Translations under genes and position numbers: made by a program
The notes under the pieces: generated by a model
The model's input: only the letters and a program-made list of their open reading frames with translations
What the model was told of the DNA's origin: nothing
Database searches by the model: none
From: Shouchella miscanthi
Lineage (GTDB): Bacteria > Bacillota > Bacilli > Bacillales > Bacillaceae_D
DNA length: 64,000 nt
Assembly (NCBI RefSeq): GCF_007725405.1
Contig: NZ_CP042163.1
Coordinates: 3,658,001-3,722,000, forward strand
Reading direction: 5' to 3'
In this document: piece by piece, positions 40,289-49,068 of the stretch
How the letters are laid out: each line of letters begins with the position of its first letter
Numbering within the stretch: position 1 is the first letter of the stretch

Positions 40289-41059
40289 CTTTGCTACTAG
40301 TAACGTCCAGCGATCCTTTTCTTCGATTGTACCTCTTGTTGCAATATTCGCCTGCATATGTGCCGTAAGCTTCTGCAACTGGCTATCTGACAGTTCGTGT
40401 AAAATACTTCTGCCCTTCCTTAAACGAATGTCATTAAGCAACACTTCCTTAGATGAATGACACGCTCTTGTCTCCCAGAATGTCCACTTTCGTTCCAGAG
40501 TCCATCCAGATTTTTCGTATGCTGCACAAATCGCCTCTACCGAGTACCTTCTTTTCTTCTCCACTTCCATTAATGCTGGAAAGCAATCAAAGAAAAAGCC
40601 TCGAACATGGTTTTCTGTACCTTTCAGGAAGCAATCATCCGTTGTTCTCGTTTGAATAAGAAACAAACCATTTTGAGCAACAATGCGACTGACTTCGATA
40701 AAAACTGGTTCGAGGGTATCTAGATGATGCAGCAGTGCTCTTGCCAACACCATATCCGCGCTATGGTTCTCTAGACCCGTGCTTTTTGCTGTACCGATTT
40801 GATAGCCAACAGTCGGATAAGAAGCACTATGACGTTGCGCCGCTTCAATCATCACTTTGGAGAAGTCGACCCCTGTTACGCATGGAACACCCATTGTCGC
40901 TAATGCCCGTGTATAAATCCCTCCGCCACAGCCTAAATCAACAACATGACTCGGCTTATATGCTGTAAGTAAAGGGGTTAGCTCCTGCTTCCACGTAATG
41001 TGTGCCTCTCTGTTTAAATAACTTGTTTTGTTTTCTTCCTGATGAAAATTAATCGACAT
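40265..41059 (-). CDS. SAM-dependent class I methyltransferase
   Basis: 264 residues from ATG 41059 (AAGGAGG 7 bases upstream; ATG 41062 is too close). VVDLGCGGGIYTRALATMG is motif I, VTGVDFSKVMIEAAQ motif II, ADMVLARALLHHLD motif IV of the Methyltransf_11 group. The C-terminal HMQANIATRGTIEEKDRWTL is shared with UbiE-like small-molecule methyltransferases. The substrate is unknown. Monocistronic. Confidence 0.85.
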   Translation of the reverse strand: MSINFHQEENKTSYLNREAHITWKQELTPLLTAYKPSHVVDLGCGGGIYTRALATMGVPCVTGVDFSKVMIEAAQRHSASYPTVGYQIGTAKSTGLENHSADMVLARALLHHLDTLEPVFIEVSRIVAQNGLFLIQTRTTDDCFLKGTENHVRGFFFDCFPALMEVEKKRRYSVEAICAAYEKSGWTLERKWTFWETRACHSSKEVLLNDIRLRKGRSILHELSDSQLQKLTAHMQANIATRGTIEEKDRWTLLVAKKKDTPLS

Positions 41060-41185
41060 CATCGTTCCTCCTTCGCCTTCTCTCTTTCAGTATAAAGAGA
41101 GCCTTCTCATCTGGATAATACGAAGTCTGAATCAAGGTTGATCCAATTTTCAAATCAAAAAAAAAGACTTCTTCAATTAGAAGTC

Positions 41186-42025
41186 TTACAGCAATGATTC
41201 AAGAGCTCGTTCAATAGAGGAATACACATTAACCCCTTTAAAGTCAACGCCTAAGTGAATTGATGTACGTGCAATTTCTGGTCTCAAACCGGACAAAGAT
41301 GCTTTAATCCCTATTAATTTTAAACCGCTTATCAACAAAAACAGTTGGTCCGCTACATGTCTGTCTACATCTGAAACACCGGACAAATCAATTAGTAATG
41401 ATTGAATAGTCATCTTCGAACACTTTTCCAGCGTTTGAGTAAAAATGATATGTGCTCGATCAATCTCCAGTTCCCCTACTAAAGGTAAGAGAGCAATGCC
41501 TTTTCGTAATTTAATAATAGGTGCACTTAATTGCGCAATCATCTCTTGCCTGGTGCGTAATTGCTCAGCTGTATGAGCCAAATTATTAGCAGTAAATTTC
41601 ACCATAATGACCTTTAAGGCACTCGCTAATCGCTTATTCCATTGATTAAATTCACTGATCGTAATCGTCTCTGAACATTGAAGCGCATATTCCTCTAATA
41701 GTGCAATATACTGTTCCTTCACATTTAAAAATTCTTCAATCATATCAGGCATAGGAGTGCCTAAATGTGCATCATCTTCAGCCATCGTCTGAATCCATGT
41801 CTCAAATAATTCTTCAGGGTGTTGATCATCCCCTTTAAAGAGCTCACAGAATAACACATGAAATGCGTGGTTTTGCCTTTTCAAAAGCGCTACTGCTTCT
41901 TGATCGGTCGAACCATATACGCCTTCTCTTTCCTTATTTAAATCCTCATACCACTGCTCGGTTAAATCCCAAGTTCGTTGCTTCAAAAAATGATACAGCG
42001 ACTTTTCTCCGGTAACCTGTTCCAT
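41186..42025 (-). CDS. RsbR-paralogue STAS-domain stressosome protein
   Basis: 279 residues from ATG 42025 (GGGGAGG 7 bases upstream). N-terminal half (1-140): all-alpha, non-heme globin-like sensor of RsbR proteins. C-terminal half: STAS domain, starting APIIKLRKGIALLPLVGELE and including LLIDLSGVSDVDRHVADQLF and LSGLRPEIARTSIHLGVDF. In B. subtilis RsbRA the stress-dependent phosphorylation Thr residues lie in the matching G-D-I-D-T and V-D-T stretches; here they read G-E-L-E-I and V-D-R, so both appear absent. It may be a non-phosphorylatable stressosome subunit. Monocistronic. Confidence 0.82.
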   Translation of the reverse strand: MEQVTGEKSLYHFLKQRTWDLTEQWYEDLNKEREGVYGSTDQEAVALLKRQNHAFHVLFCELFKGDDQHPEELFETWIQTMAEDDAHLGTPMPDMIEEFLNVKEQYIALLEEYALQCSETITISEFNQWNKRLASALKVIMVKFTANNLAHTAEQLRTRQEMIAQLSAPIIKLRKGIALLPLVGELEIDRAHIIFTQTLEKCSKMTIQSLLIDLSGVSDVDRHVADQLFLLISGLKLIGIKASLSGLRPEIARTSIHLGVDFKGVNVYSSIERALESLL

Positions 42026-42067
42026 CCTCCAACCTCCCCACAACATCTGACGCTAAAGAAAGTCGTC

Positions 42068-42373
42068 TTATTTCTTACTTTTATAAAGAGAATCTACTCT
42101 ACAAACAATTTTTTTACTTGTATAGTCATTAATAATGCTTACCTTTAACAGACCAACCTCGTTCCAATCGTGATCATGAAGGGAAAATCGTGTGTAATCA
42201 TCAGAGATACAACGATTTTGAATGATGAACGGCAAATATTCCTGGATATAGTTGCACATCTGGGAATGCATCTCAGCCTCAGTCACTTGGGTTTCATTAA
42301 AACTAAATTGAAACGTATATTTGTATTTATAAGGTGTATGGCAATTCGGTTGATAATACGTATTCGAAAGCAT
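42068..42373 (-). CDS. Hypothetical protein
   Basis: 101 residues from ATG 42373 (AAGG 10 bases upstream; GTG 42379 is an alternative). A soluble alpha/beta protein with alternating strands (YKYKYTFQFSFNETQVTEAE, LLKVSIINDYTSKKIVCRVD). No signal peptide, membrane helix or known motif. I do not recognise a family. It lies just upstream of the RsbR-like gene (42-base gap) and may be co-transcribed. Confidence 0.6.
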   Translation of the reverse strand: MLSNTYYQPNCHTPYKYKYTFQFSFNETQVTEAEMHSQMCNYIQEYLPFIIQNRCISDDYTRFSLHDHDWNEVGLLKVSIINDYTSKKIVCRVDSLYKSKK

Positions 42374-42523
42374 GTTCACCTAACCTTCTTGAAGCTTCTT
42401 TCCATAATAGTACCTTATTTATGACTTTCTGACTATTAATAACTCATTCGATCGTTTCATCATTCGATTAAGAAAATAAAGTTAGAAAGCCCCCCTATAC
42501 ACACTCTAAAGGAGGCCATTTTT

Positions 42524-42733
42524 TTATTCCCCACGTTTTCGTCGATCAGAAATTTGTTCAGCGCCAAGTCCATAATTATCCATATCAACCTCATCAATCA
42601 CAACAACAGTCGAAGCAGGGTTTTTATGTAACGTTTCTTGAAGTAAATCTGTTACTCCTTTAATTAATTTTTGCTTCTCTTCCTTAGTTAACCCTCCATT
42701 TTCTTTTGTTACTTTTATATTGACGTACGGCAT
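42524..42733 (-). CDS. 4-oxalocrotonate tautomerase family enzyme
   Basis: 69 residues from ATG 42733 (GGGGAGA upstream). After Met removal the catalytic Pro-1 is exposed (MPYVNIKVTKENGGLTKEEK). The strand VVVIDEVDMDNYGLGAEQIS is the family beta-hairpin with the Asn-Tyr-Gly turn. The enzyme catalyses keto-enol tautomerisation, generally as a hexamer; the physiological substrate in bacilli is not established. A weak G-rich hairpin (about 42486-42517) follows and may terminate it. Confidence 0.88.
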   Translation of the reverse strand: MPYVNIKVTKENGGLTKEEKQKLIKGVTDLLQETLHKNPASTVVVIDEVDMDNYGLGAEQISDRRKRGE

Positions 42734-42862
42734 AGATCTCTCCCCTTTTGCAATAGAATTTAAGGTCAACAGACTTGATACATCGATGCCTGTCTACAAA
42801 TGGTCTACAAGCAAGCTGTCCTCATGCAAACGGAATGTGGCTATCTAACATACCGAATGCCG

Positions 42863-43057
42863 TTACGTATCCTTTACCTTCACAATACCAAAGGTATAAG
42901 CAAGCGCAACCAAAAACGCAACGAAAAATAAGTGCGGTAATCGTTCCATAAGGACTGTCGCATCAAATAGAAGTTGCCCTAAAAAATGTGCGAAAAAAAC
43001 CGTGTGGAAAACCTTCATAAAATAATGAAATAGACGATCTCTCGCTATTTCAATCAT
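42863..43057 (-). CDS. Small membrane protein, unknown function
   Basis: 64 residues; GGGGGG 6-7 bases upstream of the ATG. Two weakly separated hydrophobic segments (about 14-32 and 40-60) with several His and Phe residues. No family is recognised. Divergent from the DapA-like gene. Confidence 0.55.
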   Translation of the reverse strand: MIEIARDRLFHYFMKVFHTVFFAHFLGQLLFDATVLMERLPHLFFVAFLVALAYTFGIVKVKDT

Positions 43058-43190
43058 GCTATCCCCCCTACACGTTTACCGTAACACGTTCCAAGAGACG
43101 TTTAAAGAGAATGTCGAACATACCCCTTTATAAAACAGAACAATCAGACTATAATAAAGAAAAACGTACCAGTGAAATGAGGCGTATACC

Positions 43191-43997
43191 TTGTTACTAG
43201 AAGATGTCCACGTAGCCGTTCCAACTGCTTTTTATGAAGATGAAACCCTTCATGTTGATGCAACGATGACTCATATCAATTATTTAGCTAATAACGGTAT
43301 TCAATCCGTTCTTCTATGTGGTTCAACCGGTGAACAACATAGCTTAACGATTCATGAGAAACAACTCTTACTAAATGCCATTCAAAAAGAAAGCCACTTA
43401 CGAGATCACATGGAAATTTTATTTGGTCTCTCATCGATTCGTCAAACAGAAGCGGTGCAATTTGCCAAGTTACTTGACCAATCTACAATAGCTGGCATTT
43501 TACTTGGCTATCCCCCTTATATTCGTCCTACACAAAAAGAAGCGATCGCATACACAGAGGCTATTCTTTCCGCTACAAGCAAACCGGTTATCCTATACAA
43601 CAATCCTGGACGTACGGGTTTTGACCTTTCAATAGAAACCATTCTCACATTGAGCGAGCATGAACAAGTTATTGGTATCAAAGAAGCAGGAAACCCTGAA
43701 AAAATTCCTGAACTGATGCAACAGCTAACAAAGCCTTTCTTTTTTTACGCTGGCGGGGAACAAAACTTATATTCTAAAGTAGAGCTAGGGTTTAATCGAC
43801 TTTCATCTATATCCGCAAATGTGTATCCAAAAGAAATAAAGGCTCTCTTTATACAGCTCACCACGCTTAAGCCCATTTCCAGTACTGACTTGGACAAGCT
43901 AGATACTATTGTCGATGAACTTTATGCTGAATCTCTCTTAGTAAATGTTAAAAAGCGTCTTTCAATGGGACCTTGCCGAGCTCCTATCGGTCAATGA
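43191..43997 (+). CDS. DapA/NanA-family lyase
   Basis: 268 residues, TTG start with GAGG 9 bases upstream. A (beta/alpha)8 class I aldolase-type enzyme: GSTGEQHSLTIHEKQLL is the G-[ST]-T-G-E loop, ILYNNPGRTG holds the catalytic Tyr, and VIGIKEAGNPEKIPEL the Schiff-base Lys. It is about 20 residues shorter than dihydrodipicolinate synthase at the C-terminus, and it stands alone, so it may act on another 2-oxo acid rather than in lysine synthesis. It ends in a terminator shared with aroA. Confidence 0.83.
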   Translation: MLLEDVHVAVPTAFYEDETLHVDATMTHINYLANNGIQSVLLCGSTGEQHSLTIHEKQLLLNAIQKESHLRDHMEILFGLSSIRQTEAVQFAKLLDQSTIAGILLGYPPYIRPTQKEAIAYTEAILSATSKPVILYNNPGRTGFDLSIETILTLSEHEQVIGIKEAGNPEKIPELMQQLTKPFFFYAGGEQNLYSKVELGFNRLSSISANVYPKEIKALFIQLTTLKPISSTDLDKLDTIVDELYAESLLVNVKKRLSMGPCRAPIGQ

Positions 43998-44000
43998 AAA

Positions 44001-44032
44001 AAAGGATGGTGCTTTTTAAACAACCATCCTTT
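44001..44032. terminator. Bidirectional terminator between dapA-like and aroA
   Basis: AAAGGATGGT (44001-44010) pairs with ACCATCCTTT (44023-44032); seven Ts follow on the minus strand, a shorter T-tract on the plus strand. Confidence 0.85.
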
Positions 44033-44039
44033 CTTACAT

Positions 44040-45386
44040 CTATGCTTTTTTTGTCACATTCACACCAAATGTCGCAAGAAGATCGAAGAACGATGGACAC
44101 GTTTTTGAAACACATCCTGGATCGACAAGCTCCACTCCAGACACTTGCGTACCAATTAGCGCCAATGACATGGCAACACGGTGGTCGTCATACGTATCAA
44201 GGGTTGTGCCTTGTGGCGTTCCCGGATATACTTTCAACCCATCTTGATATTCTTCCACTTGAATGCCCAAGTCTTTAAGTGAATCCGCCATAACCTTGAT
44301 TCGATTTGATTCGTGATAGCGAATATGCTCCACTTCTGTAATGGTGATCGGTCCGTCTGCAAATGGTGCCATAGCAGCAAGGGTTAACGTTTGATCTGAC
44401 ATTTCACGCATTGAAATACGAAAGCCTCCTTTAAGTTTAGCAGGCCCTTGTACTTCTACATACGTTTCACCCTTCGTTACCGTGCAGCCCATCTTTTCTA
44501 GAATCGTGAGAAACCCGATATCAGGTTGCTTTGTATTAGCGGTTACATTCGTCACACGCACTCGCCCCTTGTTTAGCGCCGCTAGTGCAAAAAAGTAACA
44601 TGCCGTTGACGCATCCGCTTCAAGGGTCACATCCTGTGGTGTATAAACCGAAGGCGATACAGTCATTTCAGTTAACGCCTCATTATACGATACAGTAGCA
44701 CCAAATGCCTCCATTAAATCTAAAGTTAATCGCACGTAGGCATGCTGTACAATATGATCCGTTATACTTACTTTTAACGGACTTTTAAAATATGGACCAG
44801 CTATTAACAAGCCACTAATGTATTGACTCGATATTTTTCCTGACAGCGTTACTTCTCCGCCGTCAAGTGGTTTACCTTTAATTGAAAGAGGATAAAAGCC
44901 CTCTTTATGTAAATACGTAATGTCACCACCTAAAGAGCGTAGCGCTTCAATTAACGGCGCAACTGGTCGCTTTGTCATACTTTCACTCGCTTCGATCTTC
45001 CACTCGCCTTCATGAGCCGTTACTAAGCTACCAGGCAAAAACCGAGCAACCGTTCCAGCTGCTCCAATATACAATTCATCGCTCGACCATTTTTGGCCAG
45101 TTCCCGTCACCTTCGCTACATCCCCGTCCACTTCAATGGACACACCTAATTTCTTTAATGCATCAATGCACCAATACGCATCGTCACTACGTAAAAACCC
45201 TTTTAACGTTGAGGTGCCTTGTGCAAGTGCACTCATAATAAACGCACGATTTGTTAAGCTTTTACTTCCAGGTATTGTTACTTCTCCATCGACTTTCTTC
45301 GAGCTCGGCGCAACTGTTACGCGATGGACACCTTTTAAAGGTGTCCATGGGCTTCTTGCTCGCTCATCTACATTCCCATCTGTCAT
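44040..45386 (-). CDS. aroA: 3-phosphoshikimate 1-carboxyvinyltransferase (EPSP synthase)
   Basis: 448 residues from ATG 45386 (AAGGAG 9 bases upstream; the ATG at 45395 abuts it). VTIPGSKSLTNRAFIMSALA has the phosphate-binding G-S-K-S-x-T-N-R motif, ADASTACYFFALAALNKGRV the D-A-S-x-A stretch, and EHIRYHESNRIKVMADSL the K/H-E-S-N-R-I motif. The N-terminal Gly-Thr/Ala glyphosate loop is replaced by KGFLRSDDAY-type sequence, in the range of class II-like enzymes. It transfers enolpyruvate from PEP to shikimate 3-phosphate. It is outside any aro operon and divergent from a LysR gene. Confidence 0.93.
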   Translation of the reverse strand: MTDGNVDERARSPWTPLKGVHRVTVAPSSKKVDGEVTIPGSKSLTNRAFIMSALAQGTSTLKGFLRSDDAYWCIDALKKLGVSIEVDGDVAKVTGTGQKWSSDELYIGAAGTVARFLPGSLVTAHEGEWKIEASESMTKRPVAPLIEALRSLGGDITYLHKEGFYPLSIKGKPLDGGEVTLSGKISSQYISGLLIAGPYFKSPLKVSITDHIVQHAYVRLTLDLMEAFGATVSYNEALTEMTVSPSVYTPQDVTLEADASTACYFFALAALNKGRVRVTNVTANTKQPDIGFLTILEKMGCTVTKGETYVEVQGPAKLKGGFRISMREMSDQTLTLAAMAPFADGPITITEVEHIRYHESNRIKVMADSLKDLGIQVEEYQDGLKVYPGTPQGTTLDTYDDHRVAMSLALIGTQVSGVELVDPGCVSKTCPSFFDLLATFGVNVTKKA

Positions 45387-45457
45387 CGTCACCATCTCCT
45401 TCCTTTTATTCTACTAACGGTTATGTTATAAGTAAAATAAATATTTTGATTACCAGC

Positions 45458-45474
45458 TATAAGAAAGGCTTATA
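45458..45474. promoter_or_regulatory. Inverted repeat over the lysR ribosome site
   Basis: TATAAG-AAAGG-CTTATA is a perfect 6-bp inverted repeat whose centre is the Shine-Dalgarno sequence of the LysR gene. The region between the divergent aroA and lysR genes is only 90 bases, so a LysR site here could affect both. Assignment is inferred. Confidence 0.4.
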
Positions 45475-45476
45475 TC

Positions 45477-46370
45477 ATGAAAATGGATACCTATTACATT
45501 TTTTATCTAACTGCGCTGGAACTTAATTTCAGTCGAGCTGCTAAACGACTATTCATTACACAGCCAAGTGTTAGTCAGAGTATCGCTCAGCTTGAAAATC
45601 ACCTTCAGACACAGCTTTTCCAACGGCTATCAAAAGGCGTGTCCCTTACTACAGAAGGAAAGCAATTATTTGAACAAATTAAACCTGCATTTGAAACCAT
45701 TCAATTAGCGGAAAAAACAATGTCAGAACGAGCACAATTAAAGCAAGGATCCATTGCTATCGGAGCTAGTGATTCAGCCTGTAAGCACCTTTTACTACCA
45801 ATTGTGCAATCGTTTCAAAACAAGTACCCAGATGTGCATTTAAAACTTCAAAACGGTTCAACCCCGGAACTATTGGCGAAATTACAGCACGGGCTCATTG
45901 AAATCGCTCTTGTTCATCTTCCAATAGACGAACAACGCTATTCCGTTGAAGGCACTTACAGCATTCACAGTGCTTTCGTTGTTGGTGAACGATACAAGCA
46001 TCTAACGGAAAAAGCGAAAACTCTTAGCCAGTTAGCTCAGTATCCCATCGTTACGTTTTCACAACAAAGCCAATCACGCATGTATCTAAACGAGCTATTC
46101 GCCTCTCACCATTTAACGGTTAGCCCGGAAGTCGAGGTAAGCGCTATGGATGTTTTGTTAGCATGTACAAAAATTGGAATGGGTATTGCTTTCGTAACAA
46201 AAGAATTTGTCCAAGAACCATTAAATCAGCAAGACATATACGAAATTCCACTGACGACTCAATTAAAAAAACGTCACATTGGCATTGTTACAACTAAACA
46301 TGCACCATTATCCTATGCAAGTCAGTCTTTTCTATCTACCCTCACGAACTCCTTTAACAACTATAAATGA
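45477..46370 (+). CDS. LysR family transcriptional regulator
   Basis: 297 residues. The N-terminal winged helix contains LNFSRAAKRLFITQPSVSQS followed by LEN; the remaining 210 residues are a LysR effector domain (IAIGASDSACKHLLLPIVQS; LLACTKIGMGIAFVTKEFV). The LysR gene is divergent from aroA at a distance of 90 bases, the usual arrangement of a LysR regulator and target. Regulation of aroA by a LysR protein would be unusual in bacilli. AAAGG lies 8 bases before the ATG. From 46371 to 46633 I see no further gene. Confidence 0.88.
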   Translation: MKMDTYYIFYLTALELNFSRAAKRLFITQPSVSQSIAQLENHLQTQLFQRLSKGVSLTTEGKQLFEQIKPAFETIQLAEKTMSERAQLKQGSIAIGASDSACKHLLLPIVQSFQNKYPDVHLKLQNGSTPELLAKLQHGLIEIALVHLPIDEQRYSVEGTYSIHSAFVVGERYKHLTEKAKTLSQLAQYPIVTFSQQSQSRMYLNELFASHHLTVSPEVEVSAMDVLLACTKIGMGIAFVTKEFVQEPLNQQDIYEIPLTTQLKKRHIGIVTTKHAPLSYASQSFLSTLTNSFNNYK

Positions 46371-46633
46371 TTTTGTCTTTTTTGGAGAAACTACATGTAA
46401 ACCAGTATGAATGTGAGAAGGGATACGCTTTCTTCACATGAATGAGCCGTTTTCCAAAAACTTTTGACTCAATCGCATCTGAAACGTTGCAGCCGTTTAA
46501 AAAGACGTTTAACGACAAGACAAAACCTTTGTAAAACGAAGCGGTGAAGAGCAAAATATGCCTTTGAACATTCATTAAAAAGGTTTACACCTAGTATAAA
46601 AAAGGTAAAGAAGCAGCACAGGAGGCGATAAAA

Positions 46634-46873
46634 ATGGAAACATCACATCAATCAAAAGGATCTGATGGAACTGGCGCACTTGTGTTTGGTATTTTATCTT
46701 TACTTATCCCTTATCTTGGCCTGATATTAGGTATTGTAGCTGTCGTAATGGCATCAGGAGTGAGCACTGGAATGGCTAAAGGTGGGAAAATAACAGGTAT
46801 CATTGGCATCGTTTTTAATGCCTTAATGGTGCTATTATTTGCTACAGGCGCGTTCTTTTTGTTTACTTTTTAA
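46634..46873 (+). CDS. DUF4190-like small membrane protein
   Basis: 79 residues, AGGAGG upstream of the ATG. Two hydrophobic segments (about 14-38 and 52-78) rich in Gly and Ala; GALVFGILSLLIPYLGLILG and GKITGIIGIVFNAL fit the DUF4190 pattern. The function is unknown. It lies 54 bases before the GlsB-like gene and is probably co-transcribed. Confidence 0.7.
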   Translation: METSHQSKGSDGTGALVFGILSLLIPYLGLILGIVAVVMASGVSTGMAKGGKITGIIGIVFNALMVLLFATGAFFLFTF

Positions 46874-46927
46874 AAGCCTCTATACATCAGTAGAATGGCA
46901 CATCAAACGAACAAGGAGGTACACATC

Positions 46928-47179
46928 ATGATGAGTTTTATATGGAGTTTAATTATCGGCGGTTTAATTGGTTGGGCTGCTGGCGCTATTACCGGAAAAG
47001 GCGTTCCCTTTGGTATTATCGGTAATATCATTGCAGGGTTTATTGGAGCAAATATCGGAACGTGGCTACTAGGAAGCTGGGGACCATCTATTGGCGGATT
47101 CGCTATCTTCCCTGCTCTTATCGGTGCTATTATTTTAGTCTTTATCGTTAGTCTTGTCCTACGAGCATTTCGATCGTAA
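46928..47179 (+). CDS. GlsB/YeaQ/YmgE family membrane protein
   Basis: 83 residues from ATG 46928 (AAGGAGG 8 bases upstream). Gly-rich three-helix protein: LIIGGLIGWAAGAITGKGVP, FGIIGNIIAGFIGANIGTWL and a last helix, exactly the transglycosylase-associated (GlsB/YeaQ) family layout. These small proteins are commonly stress-induced (general stress regulons); the molecular function is not known. It ends in a strong terminator. Confidence 0.85.
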   Translation: MMSFIWSLIIGGLIGWAAGAITGKGVPFGIIGNIIAGFIGANIGTWLLGSWGPSIGGFAIFPALIGAIILVFIVSLVLRAFRS

Positions 47180-47190
47180 TGAAGAGAAAG

Positions 47191-47243
47191 CAGCTATTCC
47201 TATTCGGTCCTTATAATGACCTAAATGGGAATAGCTGTTTTTT
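47191..47243 (+). terminator. Terminator after the GlsB-like gene
   Basis: CAGCTATTCC (47191-47200) pairs with GGAATAGCTG (47228-47237); an inner GGTC/GACC extends the hairpin; six Ts follow. Confidence 0.8.
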
Positions 47244-47416
47244 CGCATCTTACAAAAACAAACAATCGATGCCGTTGATAGCGTTATCATTCGTATATAG
47301 AACGTTTTTTTTGTTATAAGAGGTTTTGCAGTCTTTAAAAAGGGTAATTTACAAAAACACTTCATTCTGTGTGTTGCACTGAATGTTCCAACCTACTAAG
47401 AAAGAAGAGAAGACAC

Positions 47417-49006
47417 ATGGGATTTTTATCTATCATCACTTTCATCGTCATTGTTGCGGCTATTTGGTTATATGCATATACCCGTAGCCGAAAAGTCAAT
47501 TTATCGAGTTCTGAAGGCCTTTTTCTTGGCGGAAGAAGCTTAACAGGGATTACCATCGCAGGCTCTATCGTTATGACCAACCTTTCAACAGAACAAATTG
47601 TTGGACAAAACGGACAAAGCTACGAAACAGGAATGGAAGTGATGGGTTGGGAAGTGACGGCAGCTGTCGCCATCGTCGCCCTCGCATTAATCTTCTTACC
47701 AAAATATTTAAAGTATGGCGTTGATACCGTTACCGATTTTATTGAAATTCGATTCGATACAACCACGAAACGAATTACTTCAATCCTTTTTATCTTTACA
47801 TATGTCGTTTCCTTTTTACCAGTGGTCTTATATTCTGGTTCACTCGTTTTCAATCAAATTTTTTCTATTGATGAATTGTTAGGCGTTGATTCTTTAGTTG
47901 CGATTGCTCTTATATCAGGTCTAACTGGAATTATCGGGTTGTTGTATTTATTAATAGGCGGATTACGACTCAGTGCTTTTAGCGACACCATATACGGACT
48001 TGGTTTATTAGTCGCTGGTCTTTCCATTCCGGTACTTGCCTTATTTGCGTTAGGAGATGGAGGAATTTTAGGCGGTTTTGAAACGATTCGAGCGCATACA
48101 CCTGAAAAATTAAATTCCTTTGGTGCTATAAATTCTGAAATGGTACCATGGCCGACATTATTTTTGGGTTTGTTCTTTAATAATCTATTTTTCTGGTGTA
48201 CCAATCAAATGATTGTGCAAAAAGCGCTTGCTGGGCGAGATTTAAAAGAGGGACAGAAGGGTGCTTTATACGTAGGGATTTTCAAAATTTTTGGTGCCCT
48301 GTTTCTTGTTTTTCCAGGGATTATCGCCTATAACATGTTTGGAGATTCCATTGCTCCTGCCGACAATGCTTACCCAATGCTTATCACAGCAGTACTTCCT
48401 GAATGGGCTTTTGGTATTTTCGCGGCAGTCATTTTCGGTGCGATCCTAAGTTCATTTGTCGGTGCTCTTAACGCAACGACGACTCTACTCACCTTAGACT
48501 TTTATAAACCTTTGAAGAAAAATGTGACAGACAAACAAGTAAGTCGTATGGGAAAAGTTTTTACCATTGCAATAGGATTAACATCAGCACTCATTGCACC
48601 ACTTATTTCGTTTGCACCTGCTGGCTTATTTCACGTTGTCCAGCAATTTAACGGGCTTTATAGTATGCCGTTACTTGCACTCATTCTTCTCGGCTTCTAT
48701 TCAAAGTATGCGACGCCATTTGCTGCGAAAGTAACGTTCATTTTCCATATCATTGTGTATGGCTCATCTCAGCTCTTTACCGATATTCATTACTTGTACG
48801 TGTTCAGTGTCATCTTATTTGTAGACATTTTCTTAATCTGGGCAATCAGTCGGTTTGGACCAAATGCCAAGCCATTTGAATTTCCAGAAACCGAAGCAAA
48901 AGTCGACCTTACCCCATGGAAACATAGGAAATGGGTGAGTGCTATGATTCTTATATTAGTCATCGGCATGTACTGGTTTTTCTCGCCAATCGGTATAGCC
49001 AATTAG
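47417..49006 (+). CDS. Sodium/solute symporter (SSS/SLC5 family)
   Basis: 529 residues from ATG 47417 (GAAGAGAAG upstream, a weak site; the frame extends to 47369). About 14 helices. GGRSLTGITIAGSIVMTNLS followed by TEQIVGQNGQSY is the SSS helix-1 region; GAILSSFVGALNATTTLLTL is helix 8 with the Ser/Thr of the Na2 site. The closest recognisable group is the YidK-like SLC5 branch. It imports an organic solute (sugar or acid) with Na+, which suits a sodium-cycling alkaliphile. Confidence 0.87.
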   Translation: MGFLSIITFIVIVAAIWLYAYTRSRKVNLSSSEGLFLGGRSLTGITIAGSIVMTNLSTEQIVGQNGQSYETGMEVMGWEVTAAVAIVALALIFLPKYLKYGVDTVTDFIEIRFDTTTKRITSILFIFTYVVSFLPVVLYSGSLVFNQIFSIDELLGVDSLVAIALISGLTGIIGLLYLLIGGLRLSAFSDTIYGLGLLVAGLSIPVLALFALGDGGILGGFETIRAHTPEKLNSFGAINSEMVPWPTLFLGLFFNNLFFWCTNQMIVQKALAGRDLKEGQKGALYVGIFKIFGALFLVFPGIIAYNMFGDSIAPADNAYPMLITAVLPEWAFGIFAAVIFGAILSSFVGALNATTTLLTLDFYKPLKKNVTDKQVSRMGKVFTIAIGLTSALIAPLISFAPAGLFHVVQQFNGLYSMPLLALILLGFYSKYATPFAAKVTFIFHIIVYGSSQLFTDIHYLYVFSVILFVDIFLIWAISRFGPNAKPFEFPETEAKVDLTPWKHRKWVSAMILILVIGMYWFFSPIGIAN

Positions 49007-49027
49007 AAAATAGTGGCATAGCAAACG

Positions 49028-49062
49028 AAAAGACTAGCTCCCTTTAGAGGAACTAGTCTTTT
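49028..49062. terminator. Bidirectional terminator
   Basis: AAAAGACTAG (49028-49037) pairs with CTAGTCTTTT (49053-49062) between the symporter gene and the convergent wall-protein gene. Confidence 0.8.
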
Positions 49063-49068
49063 CTACTA

